Positions 36,131 through 45,367 of a stretch of 64,000 nt of DNA are shown here, piece by piece. The stretch is from Escherichia hormaechei_A (GTDB lineage: Bacteria > Pseudomonadota > Gammaproteobacteria > Enterobacterales > Enterobacteriaceae). The position numbers and the translations under genes are program-made. Within the stretch, counting starts at the first letter, position 1; every line of letters starts with the position of its first letter. The stretch lies in NCBI GenBank assembly GCA_042434945.1, contig CP170191.1, positions 124,001 to 188,000 of the forward strand, written 5' to 3'. Under the pieces are notes generated by a model. The model made no database searches, was not told where the DNA came from, and worked only from the letters and a program-made list of their open reading frames with translations.

Positions 36131-37453
36131 ATGTCACATAACACCCGACCTCTGAATCGACAGGACTACAAAACCCTCACGCTCGCTGCTCTGGGCGGCG
36201 CGCTGGAGTTTTACGACTTCATCATCTTTGTCTTCTTCGCCGCCGTTGTGGGGGCGCTGTTTTTCCCGGCGGATATTCCGGAATGGCTGCGTCAGGTACA
36301 AACCTTCGGCATTTTCGCTGCCGGCTATCTGGCGCGCCCGCTGGGCGGCATTGTCATGGCGCACTTTGGCGATCTGGTCGGGCGCAAGAAGATGTTTACC
36401 CTCAGCATCCTGCTTATGGCCGTGCCGACGCTGGCGATTGGGCTTTTGCCTACCTATGAGTCGATGGGCATTATCGCCCCGTTATTGCTGCTGCTGATGC
36501 GTATTCTCCAGGGCGCGGCCATCGGCGGGGAAGTGCCGGGCGCCTGGGTGTTTGTCGCTGAGCACGTCCCGGTGCGCCGCATCGGCATTGCGTGCGGAAC
36601 GCTGACCGCAGGGCTGACGATCGGGATCCTGCTTGGCTCCGTGGTTGCAACCATCATCAATACCAGCATGACGCAACAGGCCGTTCACGACTGGGGCTGG
36701 CGTATACCGTTCCTGCTGGGCGGGGCGTTTGGGCTGGTGGCAATGTACCTGCGACGCTGGTTGCAGGAGACGCCAATATTTCTGGAAATGCAGCAGCGGA
36801 AGGCGCTGGCGCAAGAACTGCCGGTGAAAACCGTAGTAGTGCGGCATAAAAAAGCGGTAGTGGTGTCGATGCTTCTGACCTGGCTGCTGTCTGCGGGGAT
36901 CGTGGTGGTCATTTTGATGTCGCCGGTCTGGCTGCAAAAACAGTACGGTTTTGCGCCTGCCGTGACGTTACAGGCGAACAGTATCGCGACAATTATGCTC
37001 TGCTTTGGTTGTCTGGCCGCCGGGCTGGCGGCGGATCGTTTCGGCGCAAGCGCGACCTTTATTGTCGGCAGTTTGCTTCTGGCCGCGTCGAGCTGGGCAT
37101 TTTATCATCTTGCGGGCACCCATCCTGAACAGCTGTTCCTGCTGTACGGTGTCGTCGGGCTGTGCGTGGGCGTCGTTGGCGCCGTACCGTACGTAATGGT
37201 CCGCGCCTTCCCGCCGGAGGTACGCTTCACTGGGATCTCTTTCTCTTATAATGTCTCGTATGCCATTTTCGGTGGGCTGACCCCGATTGTGGTGACGGTG
37301 TTGATGGGGGTGTCACCCCTTGCACCTGCGTGGTACGTGCTGGCGTTATCGCTGATGGGACTGGTTTTGGGGGTGTGGCTTCGCCAGTCAGAGGGACGTC
37401 GTGCCCGCGACGCGGGCACGACAGAGGGATCAGTGTTTTTCACCAATCGGTAG
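36131..37453 (+). CDS. MFS transporter of the metabolite:H+ symporter (MHS) type
   Basis: A 440-residue protein with about 12 membrane segments. The sequences ALGGALEFYDFIIFVFFA, GYLARPLGGIVMAHFGDLVGRKK (about 65-87) and the RILQGAAIGGEVPGAWVFVAEHV segment are typical of the MHS family (KgtP, ProP, ShiA, CitA). The substrate cannot be read from sequence; an organic acid is plausible. There is no such gene between mog and satP in K-12. Its 3' end overlaps satP by 24 bases, and a hairpin (37401-37419, GTGCCCGCGACGCGGGCAC) lies within its last codons. Confidence 0.87.
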   Translation: MSHNTRPLNRQDYKTLTLAALGGALEFYDFIIFVFFAAVVGALFFPADIPEWLRQVQTFGIFAAGYLARPLGGIVMAHFGDLVGRKKMFTLSILLMAVPTLAIGLLPTYESMGIIAPLLLLLMRILQGAAIGGEVPGAWVFVAEHVPVRRIGIACGTLTAGLTIGILLGSVVATIINTSMTQQAVHDWGWRIPFLLGGAFGLVAMYLRRWLQETPIFLEMQQRKALAQELPVKTVVVRHKKAVVVSMLLTWLLSAGIVVVILMSPVWLQKQYGFAPAVTLQANSIATIMLCFGCLAAGLAADRFGASATFIVGSLLLAASSWAFYHLAGTHPEQLFLLYGVVGLCVGVVGAVPYVMVRAFPPEVRFTGISFSYNVSYAIFGGLTPIVVTVLMGVSPLAPAWYVLALSLMGLVLGVWLRQSEGRRARDAGTTEGSVFFTNR

Positions 37454-37996
37454 AATGGTGCGGTCGAACTGCTCGTTCAGCACTTCACCCATGGCCAGGT
37501 AGATTGCGCTTGCGCCGCAAACCAGACCTACCCAGCCGGCAACGTGTACGATGCCTTCGTTATCCGCCAGGTGACCAATGGCCAGCAGAGCGAACAGTAC
37601 GGTCAGGCTCAGGAAGACGAATTGCAGTGCGCGGTTCGCCTTAAGGGTACCGAAGAACATGAACAGGGTGAACACGCCCCACAGTCCCAGGTACACGCCC
37701 AGGAAATGGGCGTTTGCCGCCTCTGCCAGGCCCATTTTAGGCATCAGCAGAATTGCGACCAGAGTCAGCCAGAAGGAACCGTAAGAGGTAAAGGCGGTTA
37801 AGCCGAAGGTGTTGCCTTTCTTATATTCCAGCAGGCCCGCAAAGATCTGTGCGATACCGCCGTAAAAAATGCCCATCGCCAGGATAATGCCGTCCATCGG
37901 GAACATCCCGATATTGTGCAGGTTCAGCAGAATGGTGGTCATGCCAAAACCCATCAGGCCCAGCGGAGCCGGATTAGCCAACTTAGTGTTGCCCAT
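37430..37996 (-). CDS. satP: SatP (YaaH), acetate/succinate:H+ symporter
   Basis: The 188-residue protein has six hydrophobic segments and the AceTr signature NPAPLGLMGFGMTT (residues 8-21). The family takes up acetate and succinate with protons. It is divergent from K-12 SatP in several segments. In K-12 yaaW and yaaI follow before dnaK; here dnaK is next. Confidence 0.95.
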   Translation of the reverse strand: MGNTKLANPAPLGLMGFGMTTILLNLHNIGMFPMDGIILAMGIFYGGIAQIFAGLLEYKKGNTFGLTAFTSYGSFWLTLVAILLMPKMGLAEAANAHFLGVYLGLWGVFTLFMFFGTLKANRALQFVFLSLTVLFALLAIGHLADNEGIVHVAGWVGLVCGASAIYLAMGEVLNEQFDRTILPIGEKH

Positions 37997-38141
37997 AAGT
38001 CCTCAAAAAAATCATCATTAATATGGTGAAATGGTTAAACCCGCGCCAGTTCTACCTGACGGGGCGCGGCATCATAATGGGCGGCATCGACGCCGTCTAT
38101 GATCTCACCGGGGTGAAATTAAAAAATTTTTGCATCTCCCC

Positions 38142-38245
38142 CTTGATGGACGTGGGTTACGACCCCATTTAGTAGTCAACCGCAGTGAGTGAGTCTGCAA
38201 AAAAATGAAATTGGGCAGTTGAAACCAGACGTTTCGCCCCTATTA
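38142..38245 (+). promoter_or_regulatory. dnaK heat-shock (sigma-32) promoters P1 and P2
   Basis: P1: CTTGAT at 38142-38147 and CCCCATTTA at 38163-38171, spacer 15 bases. P2: TTGAAAC at 38219-38225 and CCCCTATTA at 38237-38245. Both fit sigma-32 promoters and their positions equal those upstream of K-12 dnaK. Recalled K-12 P1 has a spacer of 14 bases (GACGTGGTTTACGA); here one G is added and a T changed. Confidence 0.82.
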
Positions 38246-38292
38246 CAGACTCACAACCACATGATGACCGAATATATAGTGGAGACGTTTAG

Positions 38293-40209
38293 ATGGGTAA
38301 AATAATTGGTATCGACCTGGGTACTACCAACTCTTGTGTAGCGATTATGGATGGCACCACTCCTCGCGTGCTGGAGAACGCCGAAGGCGATCGCACCACG
38401 CCTTCTATCATTGCCTATACCCAGGATGGTGAAACTCTGGTTGGTCAGCCGGCTAAACGTCAGGCAGTGACGAACCCGCAAAACACCCTGTTTGCGATTA
38501 AACGCCTGATTGGCCGCCGCTTCCAGGACGAAGAAGTACAGCGTGATGTTTCCATCATGCCGTTCAAAATTATTGCTGCTGATAACGGCGACGCATGGGT
38601 CGAAGTTAAAGGCCAGAAAATGGCACCGCCGCAGATCTCTGCTGAAGTGCTGAAAAAAATGAAGAAAACCGCTGAAGATTACTTGGGTGAACCGGTAACT
38701 GAAGCTGTTATCACCGTACCGGCATACTTTAACGATGCTCAGCGTCAGGCAACCAAAGACGCAGGCCGTATCGCTGGTCTGGAAGTAAAACGTATCATCA
38801 ACGAACCGACCGCAGCTGCGCTGGCTTACGGTCTGGACAAAGGTACTGGCAACCGTACTATCGCGGTTTATGACCTGGGTGGTGGTACTTTCGATATTTC
38901 TATTATCGAAATCGACGAAGTTGACGGCGAAAAAACCTTCGAAGTTCTGGCTACCAACGGTGATACCCACCTGGGTGGTGAAGACTTCGACAGCCGTCTG
39001 ATCAACTACCTGGTTGAAGAATTCAAGAAAGATCAGGGCATTGACCTGCGCAACGATCCGCTGGCAATGCAGCGCCTGAAAGAAGCGGCAGAAAAAGCGA
39101 AAATCGAACTGTCTTCCGCTCAGCAGACCGACGTTAACCTGCCGTACATCACTGCAGATGCGACCGGTCCGAAACACATGAACATCAAAGTGACTCGTGC
39201 GAAACTGGAAAGCCTGGTTGAAGATCTGGTAAACCGTTCCATTGAGCCGCTGAAAGTTGCACTGCAGGACGCTGGCCTGTCCGTATCTGATATCGACGAC
39301 GTTATCCTCGTTGGTGGTCAGACTCGTATGCCAATGGTTCAGAAGAAAGTTGCTGAGTTCTTTGGTAAAGAGCCGCGTAAAGACGTTAACCCGGACGAAG
39401 CTGTAGCAATCGGTGCTGCTGTTCAGGGTGGTGTTCTGACTGGTGACGTGAAAGACGTACTGCTGCTGGACGTTACCCCGCTGTCTCTGGGTATCGAAAC
39501 CATGGGCGGTGTGATGACGACGCTGATCGCGAAAAACACCACTATCCCGACCAAGCACAGCCAGGTGTTCTCTACCGCTGAAGACAACCAGTCTGCGGTA
39601 ACCATCCATGTGCTGCAGGGTGAACGTAAACGTGCGGCTGATAACAAATCTCTGGGTCAGTTCAACCTGGATGGTATCAACCCGGCACCGCGCGGCATGC
39701 CGCAGATCGAAGTTACCTTCGATATCGATGCTGACGGTATCCTGCACGTTTCCGCGAAAGATAAAAACAGCGGTAAAGAGCAGAAGATCACCATCAAGGC
39801 TTCTTCTGGTCTGAACGAAGATGAAATCCAGAAAATGGTACGCGACGCAGAAGCTAACGCCGAAGCTGACCGTAAGTTTGAAGAGCTGGTACAGACTCGC
39901 AACCAGGGCGACCATCTGCTGCACAGCACCCGTAAGCAGGTTGAAGAAGCAGGCGACAAACTGCCGGCTGACGACAAAACTGCTATCGAGTCTGCACTGA
40001 CTGCACTGGAAACTGCTCTGAAAGGTGAAGACAAAGCCGCTATCGAAGCGAAAATGCAGGAGCTGGCACAGGTTTCCCAGAAACTGATGGAAATCGCCCA
40101 GCAGCAACATGCCCAGCAGCAGACTGCCGGTGCTGATGCTTCTGCAAACAACGCGAAAGATGACGATGTTGTCGACGCTGAATTTGAAGAAGTCAAAGAC
40201 AAAAAATAA
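38293..40209 (+). CDS. dnaK: Chaperone DnaK (Hsp70)
   Basis: The 638-residue Hsp70 has the ATPase domain ([12 protein letters not shown] at 6-17, [10 protein letters not shown] near 194-203, and LVGGQTRMP near 338-346), a substrate-binding domain and a helical lid ending in EFEEVKDKK. It folds proteins with DnaJ and GrpE and controls sigma-32. Matches K-12. The long open frame on the opposite strand is an effect of codon bias. Confidence 0.99.
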
Positions 40210-40297
40210 TCGCCCTATAAACGGGTAATTATACTGACACGGGCGAAGGGGAATTTCCTCTCCGCCCGTGCATTCATCTAGGGGCAATTTAAAAAAG

Positions 40298-41428
40298 ATG
40301 GCTAAGCAAGATTATTACGAGATTTTAGGCGTTTCCAAAACAGCGGAAGAGCATGAAATCAAAAAGGCCTACAAACGCCTGGCCATGAAATACCACCCGG
40401 ACCGTAACCAGGGTGACAAAGAGGCCGAGGCGAAATTTAAAGAGATCAAGGAAGCTTATGAAGTTCTGACCGACTCGCAAAAACGTGCGGCATACGATCA
40501 GTATGGTCATGCTGCGTTTGAGCAAGGTGGTATGGGCGGCGGCGGTTTTGGCGGCGGCGCAGACTTCAGCGATATTTTTGGTGACGTTTTCGGCGATATT
40601 TTTGGCGGCGGACGTGGTCGTCAACGTGCGGCGCGCGGTGCTGATTTACGCTATAACATGGAGCTCACCCTCGAAGAAGCTGTACGTGGCGTGACCAAAG
40701 AGATCCGCATTCCGACTCTGGAAGAGTGTGACGTTTGCCACGGTAGCGGTGCAAAACCAGGTACACAGCCGCAGACCTGTCCGACCTGTCATGGTTCTGG
40801 TCAGGTGCAGATGCGTCAGGGATTCTTTGCCGTGCAGCAGACCTGTCCACACTGTCAGGGCCGCGGTACGCTGATCAAAGATCCGTGCAACAAATGTCAT
40901 GGTCATGGTCGTGTTGAGCGCAGCAAAACGCTGTCCGTTAAAATCCCGGCAGGGGTGGACACTGGAGACCGCATCCGTCTTGCGGGCGAAGGTGAAGCGG
41001 GCGAGCATGGCGCACCGGCAGGCGATCTGTACGTTCAGGTTCAGGTTAAACAGCACCCGATTTTCGAGCGTGAAGGCAACAACCTGTATTGCGAAGTCCC
41101 GATCAACTTCGCTATGGCGGCGCTGGGTGGCGAAATCGAAGTACCGACCCTTGATGGTCGCGTCAAACTGAAAGTGCCTGGCGAAACCCAGACCGGTAAG
41201 CTATTCCGTATGCGCGGTAAAGGCGTCAAGTCTGTCCGCGGTGGCGCACAAGGTGATTTGCTGTGCCGCGTTGTCGTCGAAACACCGGTAGGCCTGAACG
41301 AGAAGCAGAAACAGCTGCTGCAAGAGCTGCAAGAAAGCTTCGGTGGCCCAACCGGCGAGCACAACAGCCCGCGCTCAAAGAGCTTCTTTGATGGTGTGAA
41401 GAAGTTTTTTGACGACCTGACCCGCTAA
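40298..41428 (+). CDS. dnaJ: Co-chaperone DnaJ (Hsp40)
   Basis: A 376-residue type I Hsp40: J domain with HPD (KYHPDRN, about 31-37), Gly/Phe linker (GGMGGGGFGGGADF), four CxxCxGxG zinc repeats (CDVCHGSG, CPTCHGSG, CPHCQGRG, CNKCHGHG; 144-208) and carboxy domains. Stimulates DnaK ATPase. ATG 40298 is the start; the in-frame codon at 40268 lies in the dnaK-dnaJ spacer, the place of the K-12 Tpke11 transcript. Confidence 0.98.
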   Translation: MAKQDYYEILGVSKTAEEHEIKKAYKRLAMKYHPDRNQGDKEAEAKFKEIKEAYEVLTDSQKRAAYDQYGHAAFEQGGMGGGGFGGGADFSDIFGDVFGDIFGGGRGRQRAARGADLRYNMELTLEEAVRGVTKEIRIPTLEECDVCHGSGAKPGTQPQTCPTCHGSGQVQMRQGFFAVQQTCPHCQGRGTLIKDPCNKCHGHGRVERSKTLSVKIPAGVDTGDRIRLAGEGEAGEHGAPAGDLYVQVQVKQHPIFEREGNNLYCEVPINFAMAALGGEIEVPTLDGRVKLKVPGETQTGKLFRMRGKGVKSVRGGAQGDLLCRVVVETPVGLNEKQKQLLQELQESFGGPTGEHNSPRSKSFFDGVKKFFDDLTR

Positions 41429-41452
41429 CCCGCTAGCTGGTTACTATCCTTT

Positions 41453-41480
41453 AAAGCCCGGAAGCAATTCCGGGCTTTTT
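41453..41480 (+). terminator. dnaKJ terminator
   Basis: AAAGCCCGGAA-GCAA-TTCCGGGCTTTTT is a strong hairpin with a T run after dnaJ. The rest of the 172-base gap to nhaA holds no gene; the hokC/mokC toxin locus found here in K-12 is absent. Confidence 0.88.
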
Positions 41481-41600
41481 GTTTATAGCGTTATTCCTCG
41501 GTTAAACTGAATATATACCCAATATTAATCTGTTTTTACCGATCTGTTTGCGCTGATATTATGGTTTTACCGAGGTATTGTTGTAAAAGAGAGTTTAAAC

Positions 41601-42776
41601 GTGAAATTACTACACCGTTTCTTTAGCAGTGAGGCATCCGGCGGCGTCATCCTGATTATTGCTGCTGCGGCCGCTATGCTGCTCGCCAATATGGGCATGA
41701 CGCGCGATCTCTATCACGCATTTCTGGAAACGCCCGTCGAGCTGAAAGTCGGGGCGCTGGAAATTAACAAGAACATGCTGCTGTGGATCAACGATGCGCT
41801 GATGGCGGTGTTCTTCCTGCTGGTGGGTCTGGAGGTTAAACGTGAGCTGGTGATCGGTTCGCTTGCCAGCCGTCAGCGCGCGGCGTTTCCGGTGATCGCG
41901 GCGATTGGCGGGATGATCGTTCCGGCGTTGCTCTTTCTCGCGTTTGCGTGGCAGGATCCGGTTGCGCGTGACGGCTGGGCGATCCCGGCTGCAACGGATA
42001 TCGCGTTTGCGCTCGGGGTCTTAGCCTTGCTCGGTAGCCGCGTCCCGGTAGCACTGAAAATTTTCCTGATGGCGCTGGCGATTATCGATGATCTGGGCGC
42101 TATCGTGATTATCGCGCTGTTCTACACCAGCGATCTGTCGGTTCTGTCGCTGAGCGTGGCGGCCGTGGCTATTGTGGTGCTGGCCTTGCTGAACGTCTTC
42201 AACGTCCGACGTACGGGTATTTATATTCTGGTGGGCATGGTGCTGTGGACGGCGGTGCTGAAGTCTGGCGTGCATGCCACGCTGGCGGGCGTCATCGTTG
42301 GCTTCTTTATTCCGCTGAAGGAGCAGGACGGCAAATCGCCAGCCAGACAGCTGGAGCATGTGCTTCATCCGTGGGTGGGCTTTATGATCCTGCCGCTGTT
42401 TGCGTTTGCCAACGCGGGAGTTTCCCTGGCCGGGGTTACCATGGACGGACTCACCTCCGTGCTGCCGCTGGGTATCATCGCCGGTCTGTTTATCGGTAAG
42501 CCGCTGGGTATCAGCCTGTTCTGCTGGCTGGCGCTGAAGCTGAAGCTGGCGTCATTGCCAAACGGGACCACCTTTAGCCAGATTATGGCCGTCGGCGTGC
42601 TGTGCGGTATTGGATTCACCATGTCGATCTTTATCTCGACGCTGGCGTTTGGCGCAAACGCGCCTGAGCTTATCGTCTGGGCAAAACTCGGCATTCTCAT
42701 CGGGTCATTACTGGCCGCAGTCATTGGTTATACCTTGTTGAAGGTGAAATTGTCCGGACAGGCTGTCCAGGCATAA
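41601..42776 (+). CDS. nhaA: NhaA, Na+/H+ antiporter
   Basis: NhaA exchanges two protons for one sodium ion and is pH-controlled. The 391-residue protein has about 12 membrane segments and the essential aspartate pair in LAIIDDLGAIVIIALF (D163/D164 region), plus PAATDIAFALG (D133). Starts at GTG 41601 as in K-12. The sequence is clearly diverged from K-12, so a junction lies between dnaJ and here. Confidence 0.96.
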   Translation: MKLLHRFFSSEASGGVILIIAAAAAMLLANMGMTRDLYHAFLETPVELKVGALEINKNMLLWINDALMAVFFLLVGLEVKRELVIGSLASRQRAAFPVIAAIGGMIVPALLFLAFAWQDPVARDGWAIPAATDIAFALGVLALLGSRVPVALKIFLMALAIIDDLGAIVIIALFYTSDLSVLSLSVAAVAIVVLALLNVFNVRRTGIYILVGMVLWTAVLKSGVHATLAGVIVGFFIPLKEQDGKSPARQLEHVLHPWVGFMILPLFAFANAGVSLAGVTMDGLTSVLPLGIIAGLFIGKPLGISLFCWLALKLKLASLPNGTTFSQIMAVGVLCGIGFTMSIFISTLAFGANAPELIVWAKLGILIGSLLAAVIGYTLLKVKLSGQAVQA

Positions 42777-42784
42777 CAGGAAAC

Positions 42785-42808
42785 CGGGAGAAGGGAAGCC
42801 TTCTCCCG
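42785..42808. terminator. Hairpin between nhaA and nhaR
   Basis: CGGGAGAAGG-GAAG-CCTTCTCCCG is a perfect ten-base stem without a T run. It may stabilise the nhaA end or attenuate transcription into nhaR. Confidence 0.55.
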
Positions 42809-42834
42809 ATAAACTATCAGGGAGTGAAAACGTG

Positions 42835-43734
42835 ATGTCTCATTTGAACTATAACCATCTCTATTACTTCTGGCATGTCTACAAGCAGGGCTCGGTCGTG
42901 GGTGCCGCAGAGGCGCTCTACCTGACGCCACAGACTATCACCGGGCAAATCAAAGCCCTGGAAGAGCGCTTGCAGGGAAAGCTTTTTAAGCGGAAAGGGC
43001 GTGGCATTGAGCCGAGCGAGCTGGGTGAACTGGTATTCCGCTATGCGGACAAGATGTTCACCCTGAGCCAGGAGATGCTGGATATCGTCAACTACCGCAA
43101 AGAGTCTAACCTGCTTTTTGACGTGGGGGTGGCGGATGCGCTGTCCAAACGGCTGGTGAGTGGCGTGCTGGATGCGGCGGTGGTGGAAGATGAACAGATC
43201 CATTTACGCTGCTTTGAGTCCACTCACGAGATGCTGCTGGAACAGCTGAGCCAGCATAAGCTGGATATGATTATTTCGGATTGCCCTATCGATTCCACGC
43301 AGCAGGAAGGCTTGTTCTCGGTGAAAATTGGCGAATGCGGCGTCAGTTTCTGGTGCATCAATCCGCCACCGGAAAAACCGTTTCCTGCCTGCCTGGAAGA
43401 GCGCCGCTTGCTGGTGCCGGGTCGGAGGTCCATGCTCGGACGGAAGCTGCTGAACTGGTTTAACTCGCAGGGGCTGAACGTAGAAATTCTCGGTGAGTTC
43501 GACGATGCGGCGCTGATGAAAGCCTTTGGCGAAGCGCATAACGCTATCTTCGTTGCTCCGACGCTGTACGCGCACGATCTCTATTCAGACGACAAAATAA
43601 CCGAGATCGGCAGGGTGGATAACGTGATGGAAGAGTATCACGCCATATTCGCCGAAAGGATGATTCAGCACCCGGCGGTGCAGCGAATCTGCAATCGCGA
43701 CTATTCGGCGCTTTTTACGCCGCCGGCAATCTGA
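42835..43734 (+). CDS. nhaR: NhaR, LysR-family activator of nhaA
   Basis: A 299-residue LysR protein with the HTH at the amino end (GSVVGAAEALYLTPQTITGQIKALEERL, about 18-45). It activates nhaA in response to sodium. A GTG directly precedes the ATG at 42835; either could be used. Divergent from K-12 in the same way as nhaA. No IS1 copy follows, unlike K-12. Confidence 0.94.
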   Translation: MSHLNYNHLYYFWHVYKQGSVVGAAEALYLTPQTITGQIKALEERLQGKLFKRKGRGIEPSELGELVFRYADKMFTLSQEMLDIVNYRKESNLLFDVGVADALSKRLVSGVLDAAVVEDEQIHLRCFESTHEMLLEQLSQHKLDMIISDCPIDSTQQEGLFSVKIGECGVSFWCINPPPEKPFPACLEERRLLVPGRRSMLGRKLLNWFNSQGLNVEILGEFDDAALMKAFGEAHNAIFVAPTLYAHDLYSDDKITEIGRVDNVMEEYHAIFAERMIQHPAVQRICNRDYSALFTPPAI

Positions 43735-43740
43735 AGGCAT

Positions 43741-43767
43741 AAAAAAACCCGCTTGCGCGGGCTTTTT
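43741..43767. terminator. Bidirectional terminator between nhaR and rpsT
   Basis: AAAAACCCGC-TTGC-GCGGGCTTTTT with A and T runs on the two sides serves convergent nhaR and rpsT. Confidence 0.9.
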
Positions 43768-43791
43768 CACAAAGCTTCAGCAAATTGGCGA

Positions 43792-44055
<264 letters not shown>

Positions 44056-44157
44056 GGTCCAACTCCCAAATGTGTTCTATATGGACAATTCAAAGGCCGA
44101 GGAATATGCCCTTTTAGCCTTCTTTTGTCAATGGATTTGTGCAAATAAGCGCCGTTA

Positions 44158-44376
44158 ATGTGCCGGCACTCGTTACGTAGTGATGGCGCAGGATTCTACC
44201 AGCTTGCGGGGTGTGAATACAGCTTTTCCGCGATAAAAATTGCAGCAGGCGGTCAGTTTCTTCCCGTGATTTGCGCCATGGCAATGAAAAGCCACTTCTT
44301 TCTGATTTCGGTACTCAATCGCCGGTTAACCTTGACCGCTGTACAAGGTATACTCGGACGATTTTCACTGTTTTGA
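44158..44376 (+). CDS. yaaY: YaaY, 72-residue protein of unknown function
   Basis: The frame MCRHSLRSDGAGFYQLAGCE... equals the K-12 annotated yaaY. It lies between the divergent rpsT promoters and ribF, ending eight bases before ribF. No domain is recognised; coding status is doubtful because it overlaps the ribF promoter region. Confidence 0.5.
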   Translation: MCRHSLRSDGAGFYQLAGCEYSFSAIKIAAGGQFLPVICAMAMKSHFFLISVLNRRLTLTAVQGILGRFSLF

Positions 44377-44383
44377 GCCAGAC

Positions 44384-45325
44384 ATGAAGCTGATACGCGG
44401 CATACATAATCTCAGCCAGGCCCCGCAAGAAGGGTGTGTGCTGACTATTGGTAATTTCGACGGCGTGCATCGCGGTCATCGCGCGCTGTTACAGGGCTTG
44501 CAGGAAGAAGGGCGCAAGCGCAACTTACCGGTGATGGTGATGCTTTTTGAACCTCAACCACTGGAACTGTTTGCTACCGATAAAGCCCCGGCACGGCTGA
44601 CCCGGCTGCGGGAAAAACTGCGTTACCTTGCAGAGTGTGGCGTTGATTACGTGCTGTGCGTGCGTTTCGACAGGCGTTTCGCGGCGTTAACCGCGCAAAA
44701 TTTCATCAGCGATCTTCTGGTGAAGCTTTTGCGCGTAAAATTTCTTGCCGTAGGTGATGATTTCCGCTTTGGCGCTGGTCGTGAAGGCGATTTCTTGTTA
44801 TTACAGAAAGCTGGCATGGAATACGGCTTCGATATCACCAGTACGCAAACTTTTTGCGAAGGTGGCGTGCGTATCAGCAGCACCGCTGTGCGTCAGGCGC
44901 TGGCGGATGACAATCTGGCTCTGGCAGAAAGTTTACTGGGGCACCCGTTTGCCATCTCCGGGCGTGTAGTCCACGGTGATGAATTAGGGCGCACTATAGG
45001 TTTCCCGACGGCGAATGTACCGCTACGCCGTCAGGTTTCCCCGGTGAAAGGGGTTTATGCGGTAGAAGTGCTGGGCCTCGGTGAAAAGCCGTTACCCGGC
45101 GTGGCAAACATCGGAACACGCCCAACGGTTGCCGGTATTCGCCAGCAGCTGGAAGTGCATTTGTTAGATGTTGCAATGGACCTTTACGGTCGCCATATAC
45201 AAGTAGTGCTGCGTAAAAAAATACGCAATGAGCAGCGATTTGCGTCGCTGGACGAACTGAAAGCGCAGATTGCGCGTGATGAATTAACCGCCCGCGAATT
45301 TTTTGGGCTAACAAAACCGGCTTAA
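44384..45325 (+). CDS. ribF: RibF, bifunctional riboflavin kinase / FAD synthetase
   Basis: The 313-residue enzyme makes FMN and FAD. Amino nucleotidyltransferase domain with GNFDGVHRGHRALL (about 23-36) and ISSTAVRQAL (about 164-173); carboxy kinase domain with GRTIGFPTANV (about 204-214). First gene of the ribF-ileS-lspA-fkpB-ispH cluster. Confidence 0.97.
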   Translation: MKLIRGIHNLSQAPQEGCVLTIGNFDGVHRGHRALLQGLQEEGRKRNLPVMVMLFEPQPLELFATDKAPARLTRLREKLRYLAECGVDYVLCVRFDRRFAALTAQNFISDLLVKLLRVKFLAVGDDFRFGAGREGDFLLLQKAGMEYGFDITSTQTFCEGGVRISSTAVRQALADDNLALAESLLGHPFAISGRVVHGDELGRTIGFPTANVPLRRQVSPVKGVYAVEVLGLGEKPLPGVANIGTRPTVAGIRQQLEVHLLDVAMDLYGRHIQVVLRKKIRNEQRFASLDELKAQIARDELTAREFFGLTKPA

Positions 45326-45367
45326 GCCTGTTATGTAATCAAACCGAAACACGGAACCGAGAATCTG

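Noticed and set aside
38251..40287. A 678-codon open frame opposite dnaK
   Set aside because: It is a mirror of the strong codon bias of dnaK; composition is Phe/Arg/Val-rich without domains, and it has no promoter or ribosome-binding site of its own.
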